Shown here piece after piece: positions 44,420 to 55,626 of a stretch of DNA of 64,000 nt. The notes below the pieces were generated by a model. That model ran no database searches and was not told the DNA's origin. It saw only the letters and a list, made by a program, of their open reading frames with translations. Position 1 is the stretch's first letter. Every line of letters begins with the position of its first letter. Made by a program: the position numbers and the translations under genes. Source of the stretch: Ornithodoros turicata (Eukaryota; Arthropoda; Arachnida; Ixodida; Argasidae); assembly GCF_037126465.1 (NCBI RefSeq), contig NC_088207.1, positions 41,972,143-42,036,142 of the forward strand, given 5' to 3'.

Positions 44420-47400
44420 AAGGCAGACGACATGCCGACTTCATATGTCTGCGTGACGTGTTGTTTGTCCGGTCTCGTCGTCACCACCACCACCACCATC
44501 ATCATATGTCTACGTGGCGGAGGAGTGAAAGGACGTATTAGGGAGGCTTTCTGTACCTAGGCGGCGTTGTTCTAACAGCCGATTCGAAACAAGCCTTATG
44601 CTGATTATGTTTTATCACATCTCAAAACAGTCCTCAATCACGATTCTCTGGGTTGCACACTTATGTGACGTCGCCAATTCGTGGTAGCCCAATGCTTACT
44701 AAAAGCTTGGCTAATCAATCCTTACGTCACCGTGACACCGAAACCAAATGCTAACATGCCGTTCGTCCTTCTTATTTATCTCAAAACCTACGCCCCTCTG
44801 CTGGATAAAATCTTGCATTTGGAATGCAACTACGGGGTCACTACAACTCTAATCTCAAAATCACAGTAAACAACTCCACACTGTGTCCCTTTAAGTGTCT
44901 TCTGATGTAAACAACGTGGTGCTGTCGTATTGCATATTAACATGAGACTTGACTGAATACGTGCGAAAGTGTTTTATGAATTTTATGAATTCATTCTGCG
45001 AATGATGTCTTCATCTCTTATGTCAGTGGGGGCAGAGGTAAGGAGGCACAGCGCAATGTGTTATACGCTAAATGAATATCACTGGAATATCCCGACTGTC
45101 AGAATAGGATACGGAAGATGTTAGCATATAATGTCGATGGTGATGATGATGATGATGATGTTCCTCGTATCTTAAACACTTAGGGGAATGGGTCACCCAC
45201 CAGTATTCACGATGCCGAAGACAGCGTTGAAATACTTCTTTGAAATACTTCGTTGAAAAAATACTTCGTGGCAATGTAAAATTAGATATTGTCTTCAACT
45301 ACGTAGCTTTAATACGATGTTTGCGATTGCTGATATCTGCAACTTTTTTTTCTTTTTTTTTTTGTAATTATTCATGTTTGCAGTGTATTACTTTTGATGC
45401 TTGCGAATTTCCTCATTCTTCATCAGCAACTTATCTGGGTTGTTGTTGGCAAGTGATATCTGAAATTGTGTAATGCATGGATTTTGTTGCTATTGATGTT
45501 GGTGTTGGTCAAAAAAAGGGAGAAATTAAATTTATCATACGCTGCCAGTGCTGTAGTGCCAAGGGTACGGGTGTATCACGGTACCCTATGAAGTTTTTCT
45601 CTGTTCCTCGTTTTCTCTTGGAAATAACGGATAAAAAGATGTTCTTTCTCGCTCCATCAGCATGTGTCGTATAACGACTTTGAAAGAATCTGACTTTTTA
45701 TTACAATGGTCCCCGATAGCACTCAACCTGTTACAGATCTACATTCAAACATTATTCATGCCCCTTCGTAACGCGTGTGTGCTTCATGTTGGCTGCATAA
45801 TATTCGAGAACCTAAGCGTGCGTAACAATGTCATTCTTCTTAATGATGAAGCACAAGCACCGCATATGATGCGCCGTGCGTTCATTCTGTAACCCGAGTG
45901 CACAGCGAAAATGTACTATATACGACGAGCATATAGAAGAAACACGTCATATTCCACACGTACAAAACGGGTCATCTTTACTTTTTTTCTTTTTTAGTTT
46001 TGCATAGGAAGGTACACAGTAAATTGCGAGTGAAAAGTACTGTTGATGTTGACGAATAGGGAGAGACTGAATTCATTTGAGAAGTACTGTGTTGATGCTC
46101 TGTCTGTTGAACCTTTATTGACCGCATTTACCTTGCGATAGTGTCGCTTCTGGACGGTTTCTCTTTTTCTGAATTTGTCAAAAACACAGAAGCGTTTCCA
46201 ACGAACATGTGAATTCTGGAAAATTTCGAATTTTGGTACGGTAGACTGCCTGTCGAATGTTTCTTAAATGTAGGCAGGTGTTTGACGGAAGAAACGCTGC
46301 CGGGACTACCTAATTTTGATTGATTTTCCGGGCCCCTGAATTTGATGCCTCGACCCTGGGGATGACGTTATCTGCAGTGCGAAGTGTGCAATATTTAGCC
46401 ATAGCCACTGACTTCCACATCACCACTCGTGGCTATGTGATGTTACAACTATACAACCATCTCGTGCATCACTTGATCAGAGCAGTAACCCGTTTAATGG
46501 CGGGACTCGTATTAGCAATGCTACAGAAGGGACTCATCGACACTGCTAAACTATACCTCCCTATACGGAGCCTAAATGTGATTCCTCAATGCAAAAGCGT
46601 CAGCGTTACCGAGAGGCGAAGCCGACTAGAATATTGAAAATATCTGAGTGGATCGCTGCTATATAAGAGCAATATTTTCAATGGGCAACACTTTACTAAC
46701 GGGACCTTAGTGTTGCACTAATAAAAACTACGCTCATTGCAGGCGAAAGAACGCATGGAGAGTAATAAATCGTCCCTGCGTCATGGGGTTATACCTACAC
46801 GTAAGCGCTGGCACTTCGGAATTGACGGGAATATAATGCGCATTACACGAATTATTTCAATTACTGGACAGCTCCGCTGTCCCTCCTCGCAATGAAGGTG
46901 AAAACCAACTCACTCAATCAGATCGTCGACACGCTCTTGCTGAGTAGTCCTGGACATTTTGAGATCAGACGACGAAAGCATTCAATTCCATTTTTATCCT
47001 TCGAAAACACGCACAACACCGGGAGAGCATCAACGCTGTACGTCGTTAGATGAGTGTGCAATCAGACGTAACACGTAACGTTTCATCTCGCACAGCCGCA
47101 GCAGTAGCGGTAGCAGACGACGCGTTTGCTGGCAGACGATATGGCAGAAGGAAACGGATGAGGAAGGCTGCCTGTAGAGAGAGGAAAGGGCTTATTTCCC
47201 GTAGCACGCAAGAGAGACTGTGTACAGCCTGTGTCAGAGACACGCGGTATATGGGGAAGAGATTACCTATCTCTATTGGTTCGCCGCAAAACAAGTGGGG
47301 AGATTGAGTAACAGCTTGCGCGGCTCTCACATTGTGTGAGATATAAATATGCGGTATTGTGAAGTGACAGGCACATCGATAAAGCGTTGCGAGATTGTTT

Positions 47401-48201
47401 TGATGGAACGTATCGAAGATGTGTATACGAGTTCAGTACGATAAATCGGAGAGGGTTTGACCATTAGGTGAGAAGGACGAATTTGAAAAGGTATGAAGAC
47501 TATGAATGAAAAATGCCTCCTTTTCGTGCTGTCATATATTGTAGTGGGAGAAGGTGCTCTCTTCCGCCTATAAAGATAAAACAAGAGCCCTGAGTGGTAT
47601 ACTATTCGTGGTCGTGTGGGGCTGATGAAGGCATATATATACGCCGCTATACGCTTACGTTGTTGTTCTGCTTTTGAATGTTCTATCTTCTTGCACGCTC
47701 ATGGGCTTGAAGGATCCATGTCACTCGAGGCCCACAGAGAGTCCCATTAAATTTTTGCAACGTTCCCATTCGACTGGGCAACACCGCTCTCATGAAGGGC
47801 TTTTGCATTCCAGAAGGGGAAGTCGGCAGAGCAAGCCTGCAAGACACAGTCGACACGGAGGGAGTCAAGGAGAATGTCGAAACTACCCAGCTGATGTAAT
47901 GATGCCTGATACTTCTGGAGTTGACGGCCATGGACGCATCACGCTATCCCGAACAGATCCACATCGCCACACTAGTTGATGTGATGATAAGCAGTAAGGG
48001 GGAAACACGTCAGTGGTGGTCATGACGATAGGCGGCTCAGAGTGACAAATACACAAACTACAAGGCCCAATTCAGTAAACATCGTCTCCAGAAACCGAAG
48101 CATATTTCTCGAAAGCTTGCTAATGCGTCGCATTGTAACATTTATTCCTCACTGTGGACACGTTCTATCCAACGCTTCTGTGGAAGTATTTCCCCAAAAG
48201 T
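44420..48201. other. No recognised gene
   Basis: CCACCATCATCAT repeat (44482-44502), GAT repeat (45139-45160), T-rich tracts. Frames of 76-105 codons lack known domains. CTAGGCGGCGTTG near 44559 matches the low-copy motif at 2318 and 5316. Confidence 0.4.
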
Positions 48202-48697
48202 AGTGGTAGCCAAGATCGTGCAGAAGACTGCACTCTTAAAAATGAAGTTCACCGCATAGCAGGCTCCTAGCCAACCATCATCTCGAATGATATCGTTATC
48301 TGCCCTGATTTGTTGAAAACGGGAGGCGTACGCCTTTTCTGTGACAATTATGAACAGCATAAGTGTCACAAAAAAGGCGTACGCCTCCCGTTTTCAACAG
48401 ATCAGGGCAGATAACGATATCATTCGAGATGATGGTTGGCTAGGAGCGTGCTGTGCGGTGAAGTTCATTTTTAAGAGTGTGGGAGGTGGCAGGTTCGAAT
48501 CCTATCACGGGCTGTACTGCGCGCGATTTTCTCTGGGTTTTCCCTGAGTCTTTCCGGATAAATGCCGGCGCAGTTCCCCCTGAAGGGAACACCCCGTCCC
48601 GCGCCACTTCCTGGTGTCCTCTTTCCACCTGCCCACGTCTTGAACGCCGCCCTAGCCACAGTTGATTCGCGGCGCTGACTCGGAATCAAAAACAAAA
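48202..48697 (+). mobile_element. tRNA-derived SINE split by a palindromic MITE
   Basis: The left piece AGTGGTAGCCAAGATCGTGC (48202 onward) corresponds to the head just after the A box. After MITE A6 the SINE resumes GGAGGTGGCAGGTTCGAATC with an exact B box (GGTTCGAATCC, 48492-48502). It continues with CTGGGTTTTCCCTGAGTC, CCACTTCCTGGTGTCC, TAGCCACAGTTGATTCGCGG and CTCGGAATCAAAAACAAAAA. The A box itself is not visible, so the 5' end is truncated as well. Confidence 0.7.
48231..48479. repeat. Palindromic MITE, subfamily A, copy 6 (inside a SINE)
   Basis: Ends CACTCTTAAAAATGAAG and CATTTTTAAGAGTG. Flanks read TG on both sides instead of TA, which fits a mutated duplication or a TG target. Arms nearly identical; loop as in copies 3 and 5. 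Confidence 0.9.
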
Positions 48698-49739
48698 ATT
48701 TCTCCAGTGAGCGAAACGTTTACAGTTCCGTTTATTGCGTTACCCCTAACCTGGCGTGGCGGAGAATGAACGTCTAAGTTACAACAGCAACAACAACAAC
48801 AACAAGTAAGTAACATCTTTCACATTTCATATTGTGTGTGTGTTGCAATTCTAGCAAGGGGATCAGAAACTGTTTCGCAACGCCCCATGTATTTCAACTT
48901 CGATCCTACAACCTGCTTAAACTGAAACCAAAGCTCCACAAGCGCAGACAAATTATTTTTTCCTCAAGAATGCACCTTTGACGGCACAAGGGCACCCATA
49001 CGCACAACGGCGTTACCGGTGACTTGCGCCAGTTTTCGTGCTGATGTCCACACGAGGCTGGCGGCTTAGACTTGGCAACTGTGACAATATCCGGCACTTA
49101 ATATTCCCACCGGAATCTCAACCTGCGCAACCTTCTTCGGGACGGTTCGAAGAATTTCGCCGATCTATTTTCTGTATTGACTGTTTAACATGCGGAGCGA
49201 GCGCTGCGCAAGTTGGAGCTAGGTACGCATCGCTGAATAAGTTACATGAAGATAAATGTTTAAGGACGTCAATAGGATTACAGACTCTGGGGCACGTACA
49301 CGTGTAAACTTCAGATACAAACCGGAAAGGACGCCATTCTGCGATTTTAGATGCGCACAACGAATCTCTACTAGCCTGGGTATTAACCACGAGCAACCAG
49401 CCAGCTAAAGAAGTGTAGATTGCGTATGTACGGCCAAATTGTGTTTCAGACACTCGACCCGTCAGCGTTGAGAAGGTAGTGGGGACTTGGCTAAAGGAAT
49501 GCCGACAACCAATGTGGTGTGCCCTGGAGAGCTATCTCCATAAGGCCCATAAGGTCAATAAGGCTCAATAAGCCCCATACGAGCCCACTGCTCGACATTC
49601 AGTCCTCAACGCGTACCAACCGCATTTGAGGGGGGGGGGGGGGGTCGCCCCGGTACGACTTGCATCTTTTTCACTCTCTCTCTCTCTCTCTTTCTGCATT
49701 TATGTTGAGTTTGAGTTTGATTATAGAAATTTATATTAT
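48698..49739. other. No recognised gene
   Basis: CAA repeat (48783-48806). A 111-codon minus frame (49118-49453) is cysteine-bearing but matches no pattern I know. G run 49629-49642, CT run 49675-49691. Confidence 0.35.
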
Positions 49740-49747
49740 GTTATGTT

Positions 49748-50810
49748 TAGGGTTCGTGGTTTTCGGCATTTTCCGAAAAATGCCGGAAAACACCCCCCGA
49801 ATGATTTTTTTCAGATACGGAATATTCCGAAAAAATCCGAATTTCTCGTATCTTGACAGCTGCCATTCCTGGAACCGCAAAGGGAAATCCCCTTGGAATC
49901 TCCTGTTGTCGACTATTTCTCGAGCGTGGCATTATCTTCAGGCTGTGCCCTTGTTTCGTTGTGCTTAAGCGGTTATAGGAGGATGACCTCAGCTCTGTTG
50001 TGCGGTCGGTGACACACCTATCTTTAGTGAATTTACTATTCAGAACATTTGTGGTCTGTTGTTGTCGGGTTAAAATGAGATCACCAGTGTACGGAGTTCC
50101 CAAACGGTTTCAAAAGCCGATCGCTGATCCCCTGCCCTAGCCTTCTTGTTCATTTTTGTGTTCTTTGTATTCCTCTATCTACTCCCTTCCAGTTACGACT
50201 TGGAGTGACCCTTGTTTCCGTTCGTGAGGCACTTCAAGGCACTTCGAGGCACTTCACTGTATGAGGACTAATTCTTATTTGTTCTACGAGATGAATCTCG
50301 TATGGATGATATAAAGCGCGAGTTTTTCGAATATGCTGTATGCCCTGCCCCTCAGGTGGATATATCTCCTATTCAGTTTTGGACGGCCCGTTGCAGCACA
50401 TGGCCTTTGTTATCGCAGTGCGCCTTAAGCATACTGGCTATTCTTGTTTCTAGCGCTAATGTTGAGCGCGCGTTCTCTAAACTGTGTGTTATTAATCGCA
50501 AGGAGCGAGCCGCTATGACAGACGACATCTATTACAACAAGAGGTAGTCTCCTTGTTTGCTGGTTTGGCACAGGCAATACAAGACATTGTTAATGAAACC
50601 ATGTATCGATTCACTTCTTTTCGGTTCGTTGTTAGTTCGCGCGCAAAATAGGCTTTCCTTCATGCGAAATAAATAGATGCCCGTATTCGGGCATTTATTT
50701 TTTGGGTGGAATATAGATGCCGAAAAAATCCGATTTATAGTCCCCATATAAATGCCGATAAACGCCCCCCGAATTGGGTTGAAAATAAATGCCGAAAACC
50801 ACAAACCCTA
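49748..50810 (+). mobile_element. hAT transposon, internally deleted
   Basis: 1063 bp bounded by perfect 8-bp duplications GTTATGTT (49740-49747 and 50811-50818). The terminal inverted repeat is TAGGGTT(C/T)GTGGTTTTCGGCATTT. Words of the type AAATGCCGA and CCCCCCGAAT recur near both ends, as expected of transposase-binding subterminal repeats. Only the C-terminal part of a transposase remains (50285-50547). Confidence 0.88.
50285..50547 (+). pseudogene. hAT transposase, C-terminal dimerisation region only
   Basis: The frame ends at 50547 after 'SPIQFWTARCSTWPLLSQCA', 'ILVSSANVERAFSKLCVINR' and 'KERAAMTDDIYYNKR'. The FW....WP.L pattern and SSANVERAFS are the signature of the hAT C-terminal (dimerisation) domain, which ends the transposase. 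Full hAT transposases run to about 600 residues and contain BED zinc-finger and RNase-H-like catalytic regions; both are missing, so it cannot catalyse transposition. It is in the element's own orientation. Confidence 0.82.
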
Positions 50811-50818
50811 GTTATGTT

Positions 50819-51275
50819 TCAGAACAGTGCCTGTTCTTCCCATCCAACCCACGCAAGGCCCCGCACTGAACCGTTCTACGTCTTATTTGTTACAAGGAAT
50901 ACTCCATCAAATACTTCGCGCAGATTTACTCCTCTGCATGCAGAGACTCGAAATCGGCATTGCAGTGCTTCGTCGATACAGAAGGCTAATTTCGTCTGAG
51001 AACGCCAATGTTCGATGGATAACGTATATACCTCGTTGTCTTACTTTGGAGAAAGTTGGAGAAAGTTGGAGAAAGTTTTTGGGAAAGTTTACAGTTGGAG
51101 AAAATCTTGGTATCAGGGTGCAACGAGGACGCGAGCCACATAGGAGGCACGATGCCGTGTCGTTGCTCGTCGCGTTTTTAAGAAGAGATCACCCGCCTCT
51201 GGTAACAGCTGTGGGTTCCGGTAAAATTCATACCCCAGCATCCAGCGCGCATTCCCTCTTGGGCTCTGCTAACGC
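50819..51275. other. No gene recognised; small tandem repeat
   Basis: A TTGGAGAAAG unit repeats about three times at 51046-51080. A chance 178-codon frame (50827-51363) runs into the LINE in the wrong frame. Confidence 0.4.
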
Positions 51276-51686
51276 CTCCCTGTTGTTTACTCCGATATCC
51301 TTGAAATACTCGATAACCTTGCAGCAAAAATCAGGGTGCCGCCAATCTCAAAGACTCCTGTAGAAGCATATCACAGGCTCCCAACAAAATCTACAAGTAA
51401 AGCACCAGCCATCCTAGTGCGGTTTAAAGAGAGGCATGATGTTCAAGCCTGGCTCAAAGCAAGAGTTGAAATGAAAAAACTATCCAGAGAAGCGATGTAT
51501 AAAGATGTATTCATCTGTGAAAACCTGACTCGTCAAAACAAAAACATCCTGAGACTAACAAAGGAGCGATCTAAAGAGCTCGGGTACATGTACATATGGG
51601 TAAGAAATGGTCGTGTCTTTGCCAAAAAGAATGAGACAAGCCAACGTATCTGTGTTGAACATGAGAGCGATCTCAAACGGCTGTAG
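51276..51686 (+). pseudogene. LINE ORF1, C-terminal part
   Basis: The readable frame starts mid-protein ('DILEILDNLAAKIRVPPISK') and continues 'TPVEAYHRLP', 'PAILVRFKERHDVQAWLKAR', 'ENLTRQNKNILRLTKERSKE' and 'LGYMYIWVRNGRVFAKKNE' to a stop at 51686. This is the nucleic-acid-binding C-terminal module, similar to the baculovirus FP25-type domain, that ends ORF1 of many arthropod CR1/Jockey LINEs. The N-terminal coiled coil and any zinc finger are missing through truncation, so the particle-forming function is lost. Confidence 0.75.
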
Positions 51687-51773
51687 GGCGGACGATTCAC
51701 TTCACTTTAGCCTTCTTCGTTCCCCTCCCGATTTTCATTTTGTATTGACTTTCTTTGACTGGCATAACGACCT

Positions 51774-54686
51774 ATGTCATTACTCTCAGTTGATCATTTT
51801 TGTAATGTTATTCAATCTTGTGGTTTTGGTGCTGCGCATCTGAATATACGCAGTCTAAATAAACATTTTGACGACGTAAAAATGCTGCTCTCGTCATCTA
51901 ATGTAAATATACTTGCGTTATCCGAAACGGGATAACGCATTCTTTTTTTCTTAATAAACATATCCCCCCCCGAAACGTGGCTGAATGATCAGATTTCACA
52001 CTTTTTTGAAATTGATGGGTACTCGGCTGCTTTTTGCAACAGGTTAGGGCGAGATCATGGGGGTGTTTCACTATATATAAAAGATTGTTTATCGTTCAAA
52101 AGGCGCCCCGATTTAACCATTGATGTGCCCTTGTGCGAAAGCCTGTTTGTTGAGTTGCTTGACTTCCCTGGCGACGTTACATTTCCTTACAAAGGTTCTC
52201 CGCTTATCATTGGTGTGGTCTACAAATCACCATCTGTCAACACCATGATGTTTTTAAGAGAATTTGAAGTTGTTTTGCACTCACTATGGTCAAGGAAGTC
52301 GAATGTGTTAATTCTGGGTGATTTTAATATCGATTGCTTGAAACAAGACTCAATTACGAGTGCCTATACGGAACTGCATATGGGCTACGGTGTTAGTCAA
52401 CTGGTGAGGGTCCCAACTAGGTATGCAAATGATAACCCTCCTACCATTATCGATCATATTCTAACTAATGCTGATGAAAATAATATCACTTCTGGTGTAG
52501 TAGCAACGGGCATAACAGATCATGAGCTTATCTTCATATGCTACAAATCCAGCTGTCGTCAGCAAAATACTATGCGACAGAAGAGTATTATTGATTATGA
52601 TTTACTTGAGACAAAACTACAAAATATACAGTGGGAATTCCTTGATGATGAAGATTCAATTGATATCATGTTTGAAGGTTTTCTATCAAAAATAAGGACA
52701 GCGGTACAAACTGCGACGAGGACTGTCCATGCTAGCAAAAGGAGCACTATTAGAAAACCGTGGGTAACCAAAGCTCTTCTCAAAAGTATCAAGCACAAAA
52801 ATAATTTATATAAAAAGGTACGAATGAGACCTGATGATATCGAACTTAGAAATCGCTATTCATCTTACACATCTGTTCTTCAAAGAACAATCCGCCAAGC
52901 AAAAATGATGTTTTTTCAAAAACAAATTTCATCGGCGGCTGGAGATAGTAAAAAAATATGGGATACAATTAATTTGGCACTGAATCGAAGAACTTCTAAA
53001 AAAGAAATATCCTCCTTATGCGATTCCTCTGGGAACCTTATCACTGATAAGCGAGATATCGCCGAAATGTTTAACGAGCACTTTGTTAACAGTATTATCA
53101 GCTGTCAACATGATGGTCACGGGTTAGAATTGATGCTCCCTTGTCGTAATCCAAATTCTTTCTTCCTTGCTCCAGTTAACGCCATGGAATTAGAAAACAT
53201 AATTAAAAACCTAAAAGATACAAGATCTGCTGGAGATGATGGTATTCCGGTTTCTATTGTGAAAAGGTATAAACACCTACTCTCCAGTCCACTAACAAAG
53301 TTGATCAATCACATGTTTGCGGAAGGTGTGTTTCCTGGGCAGTTGAAAATTGCAAAGGTCACTCCTGTTTTTAAGAAGGGTGACAAGTTATTAGTTGACA
53401 ATTTTCGTCCAATATCGTTACTCTCAATTTTTAGTAAGATTGTTGAGAAAACCATTCTAACCAGGCTTCAAGAATTCTTTATGCGAGAAAATTTGCTCTC
53501 GATTTCACAGTATGGCTTCACAAAAAAGAAGTCTACAGAAATTGCTTTGGTGGATATAGTTGAATACCTGAAACAAAACATTGATAACAAAATTCTAACC
53601 CTGGGTATCTTCATCGATCTAACAAAAGCATTCGACCTAATTGATCATACAATTTTATTAAAGAAGCTTGAGTGCTATGGAATTCGTGGTCCTCCGCTCG
53701 ACTTTTTGCGAAATTATTTAACGGGTAGAAAACAGTATGTCATAATTGATAATGATTACTCATCTTCAAAAAATGTTACGTGTGGCGTACCACAAGGCTC
53801 TATTCTGGGCCCATTCTTGTTCCTAGTGTATGTCAACGATCTCGTTGAGGTACTTTCAACCACTACCATATTATATGCGGACGACACAAACATATTTGTT
53901 GATGGCATGTCAATAAATGAAATTTTTGAAAAGGCAAACCTAGTTCTTAACAGGCTTTCCCTATGGATGGCGACAAATAAGCTGAAAGTTAATTTAAAAA
54001 AGTCGTGTTATATGGTCTTTCACCCCAGGCAGAGGAGGATTGCTCATCAAAATCTTGACATTTGGTACTGTGGCACTCGGCTACAAGCAGTAGATACAGT
54101 AAAATTCTTAGGGTTATATCTAGACCCGTGTTTAACATTTCAACCTCATATAAATTTCGTTCGAAAAAAAATCTCACAAGGGTTGTTTGCGTTGTCCCGC
54201 CTAAAATATTTAGTTCCTATCAGTGTATCGTTAAATGTTTATTTCGCTCTTATCCATAGTCATATCTCTTATTGTATCGAAGCATATGGTATTACATACA
54301 AATCAAATCTTACGCCGCTGTATCTGCTTCAGAAAAAAGCTTTGAGAATTATAATGGGTCTTTCACCATTTGACTCAATTACCTTCGCCTTTCAATTTCT
54401 TAATGTTAAAGATGTTTTCTCATTAGTCGAGTACAAGTGTCTTCTCTTGATGTATAAACTTCTTCATAACATGGTTAAATCCTCATTAATCTCTATTAGT
54501 TATTGCACAGGCCCATATACGTTAAGGAATAACGATTATTGTATTCAACTTCCTCGTCCACGTTCTAATTATGGTTTACATTCATTTAGATATTTCGCAG
54601 GCAAAAATTGGAATGAACTTGCATCTGAGGTTAAAAAAGCGACTAGCCTTCATATTTTTAGAAATATGCTCTCAAGCAAGATGTGA
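51774..54686 (+). pseudogene. LINE ORF2: APE endonuclease and reverse transcriptase
   Basis: The frame starts at ATG 51774 and is open through 'HLNIRSLNKHFDDVK' and 'NILALSET'. It is broken by a 42-bp insertion (51930-51971) that contributes a stop, then resumes in the same frame at 'TWLNDQIS' and is open to 54686. Endonuclease motifs: SETWL (split by the insert), 'VVYKSP', 'LILGDFNID' and 'ITDHELI'. RT motifs: 'PVFKKGDKLLVDNFRPISLL', 'GFTKKKST', 'IDLTKAFDLIDH', 'GVPQGSILGPFLF' and the catalytic 'YADDTNIF', then a thumb ('VKFLGLYLD'). There is no RNase H or end knuckle. Apart from the patch the frame is intact, so the copy is young. It makes the enzyme for target-primed reverse transcription only if the patch is ignored. 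Confidence 0.85.
51930..51971 (+). other. 42-bp templated insertion inside ORF2
   Basis: Bounded by GAAACG on both sides (51924-51929 and 51972-51977). It starts GGATAACGC, the exact inverse of the adjacent target GCGTTATCC (51915-51923). It then continues with SINE-body sequence (TTTTTTTCTTAATAAACATA, C run). It adds 48 bp with the duplication, keeping phase but creating a TAA. Confidence 0.85.
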
Positions 54687-54881
54687 GCTAACATATTTTT
54701 GTTGTGACTGACACTGTTTCTTCATGTAGGACTGTACTTACAATGTTGTTACTTTTGTTTTGCTCATCTATATATTTAATTTGTATGCACATTTAGCATT
54801 ACATCAGATTTGCGGGACCGCAATACAGGTTCGCCTAGCGGTCCTACCAAATAACTTGTACACACTGATGGATCAATAAAA

Positions 54882-54885
<4 letters not shown>

Positions 54886-54920
<35 letters not shown>
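54886..54920 (+). repeat. CT microsatellite tail of the LINE
   Basis: About 17 CT units directly after the AATAAAATAAAT end of the 3' UTR. CR1 and related LINEs end in short tandem repeats instead of poly-A. Confidence 0.85.
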
Positions 54921-54921
<1 letters not shown>

Positions 54922-55079
54922 CAATGCCTTCTCATGCAGCTCGCTACTGCCCCCTACTTGACGATGCTGAAACGTCGATTTTACTGTGGCCATTCGGGGG
55001 TATCTCATATCTCCTGCCTGCGCTCCATCTGTGCTCCTAAATGCTCAAAAAGCCGAAGTCTCGGCACGGGGGAAAACGA

Positions 55080-55626
55080 TTACTGTATATGTAGTAATTT
55101 TCGCGAGGAACCAATTTTCGCGAAATTCGCGAGCGCTCGCTTCTTCGCAAATTTAAAGTTCCGCGAAATATTCGAACCAATCACAGGAAAATACGAGAAA
55201 GAAATACGTGAGAAATTTGGCCCAGGACGCTGAGGGAAACCATGTACGCGGTTTGTTGCACTACGGCGTTGCCTCGTTCTTTGCAAATGGAGTCTTCACG
55301 CATCCCGTGATTCCAGTTCATTGTGATCCTGGATCATCCAGCCAGCATGTATATGCGTTCAAGCACATTGCCACGCGGATGGGCCTTTATAAACGTTACC
55401 GAATCACTATCGAGTGACAAGAATGACGGGAGCCAGGGCAATTCGGCAATAACTCAAGCCGAGTGAGGACCCCCTAATCGCAGCCGTCAAATGCGCGGAA
55501 GACAAATGCGACAAATTCGGCCACCGCGGTAGCGCGAATTTAAGGTTCCACAAATTATTGCCAGATTCTGGCTCCTCACAAAGTCGCGAATTATTGAGCC
55601 GGCGAATTGAACCACTTATACAGTAC
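55080..55626. repeat. Possible DNA element Q
   Basis: Left end ATTACTGTATATGTAGTAAT with TTTTCGCGAGGAACC; the right end complement reads AGTACTGTATAAGTGG with CGGCTCAATAATTCGCG. Both are followed inward by TTCGCGAATT-like words. The inverted ends are imperfect and no target duplication is clear. A 69-codon frame inside has no known domain. Confidence 0.45.

Larger units (their letters stand above)
51276..54920 (+). mobile_element. CR1-like LINE, 5'-truncated
   Basis: Contains the end of ORF1 (to 51686), ORF2 (51774-54686) and a 3' UTR ending AATAAAATAAA followed by a CT repeat (54886-54920). The 5' boundary is where the ORF1 frame closes upstream (stop near 51268). Architecture (ORF1 with an FP25-like C-terminus; ORF2 with APE endonuclease and RT, no RNase H; microsatellite tail) places it in the CR1/Jockey group. 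Confidence 0.85.

Noticed and set aside
48485..48505. tRNA gene suggested by an exact B box
   Set aside because: No A box or cloverleaf; the flanks are SINE body and a MITE.
50827..51363. 178-codon plus frame before the LINE
   Set aside because: It crosses from unrelated flank into LINE ORF1 sequence in the wrong frame.
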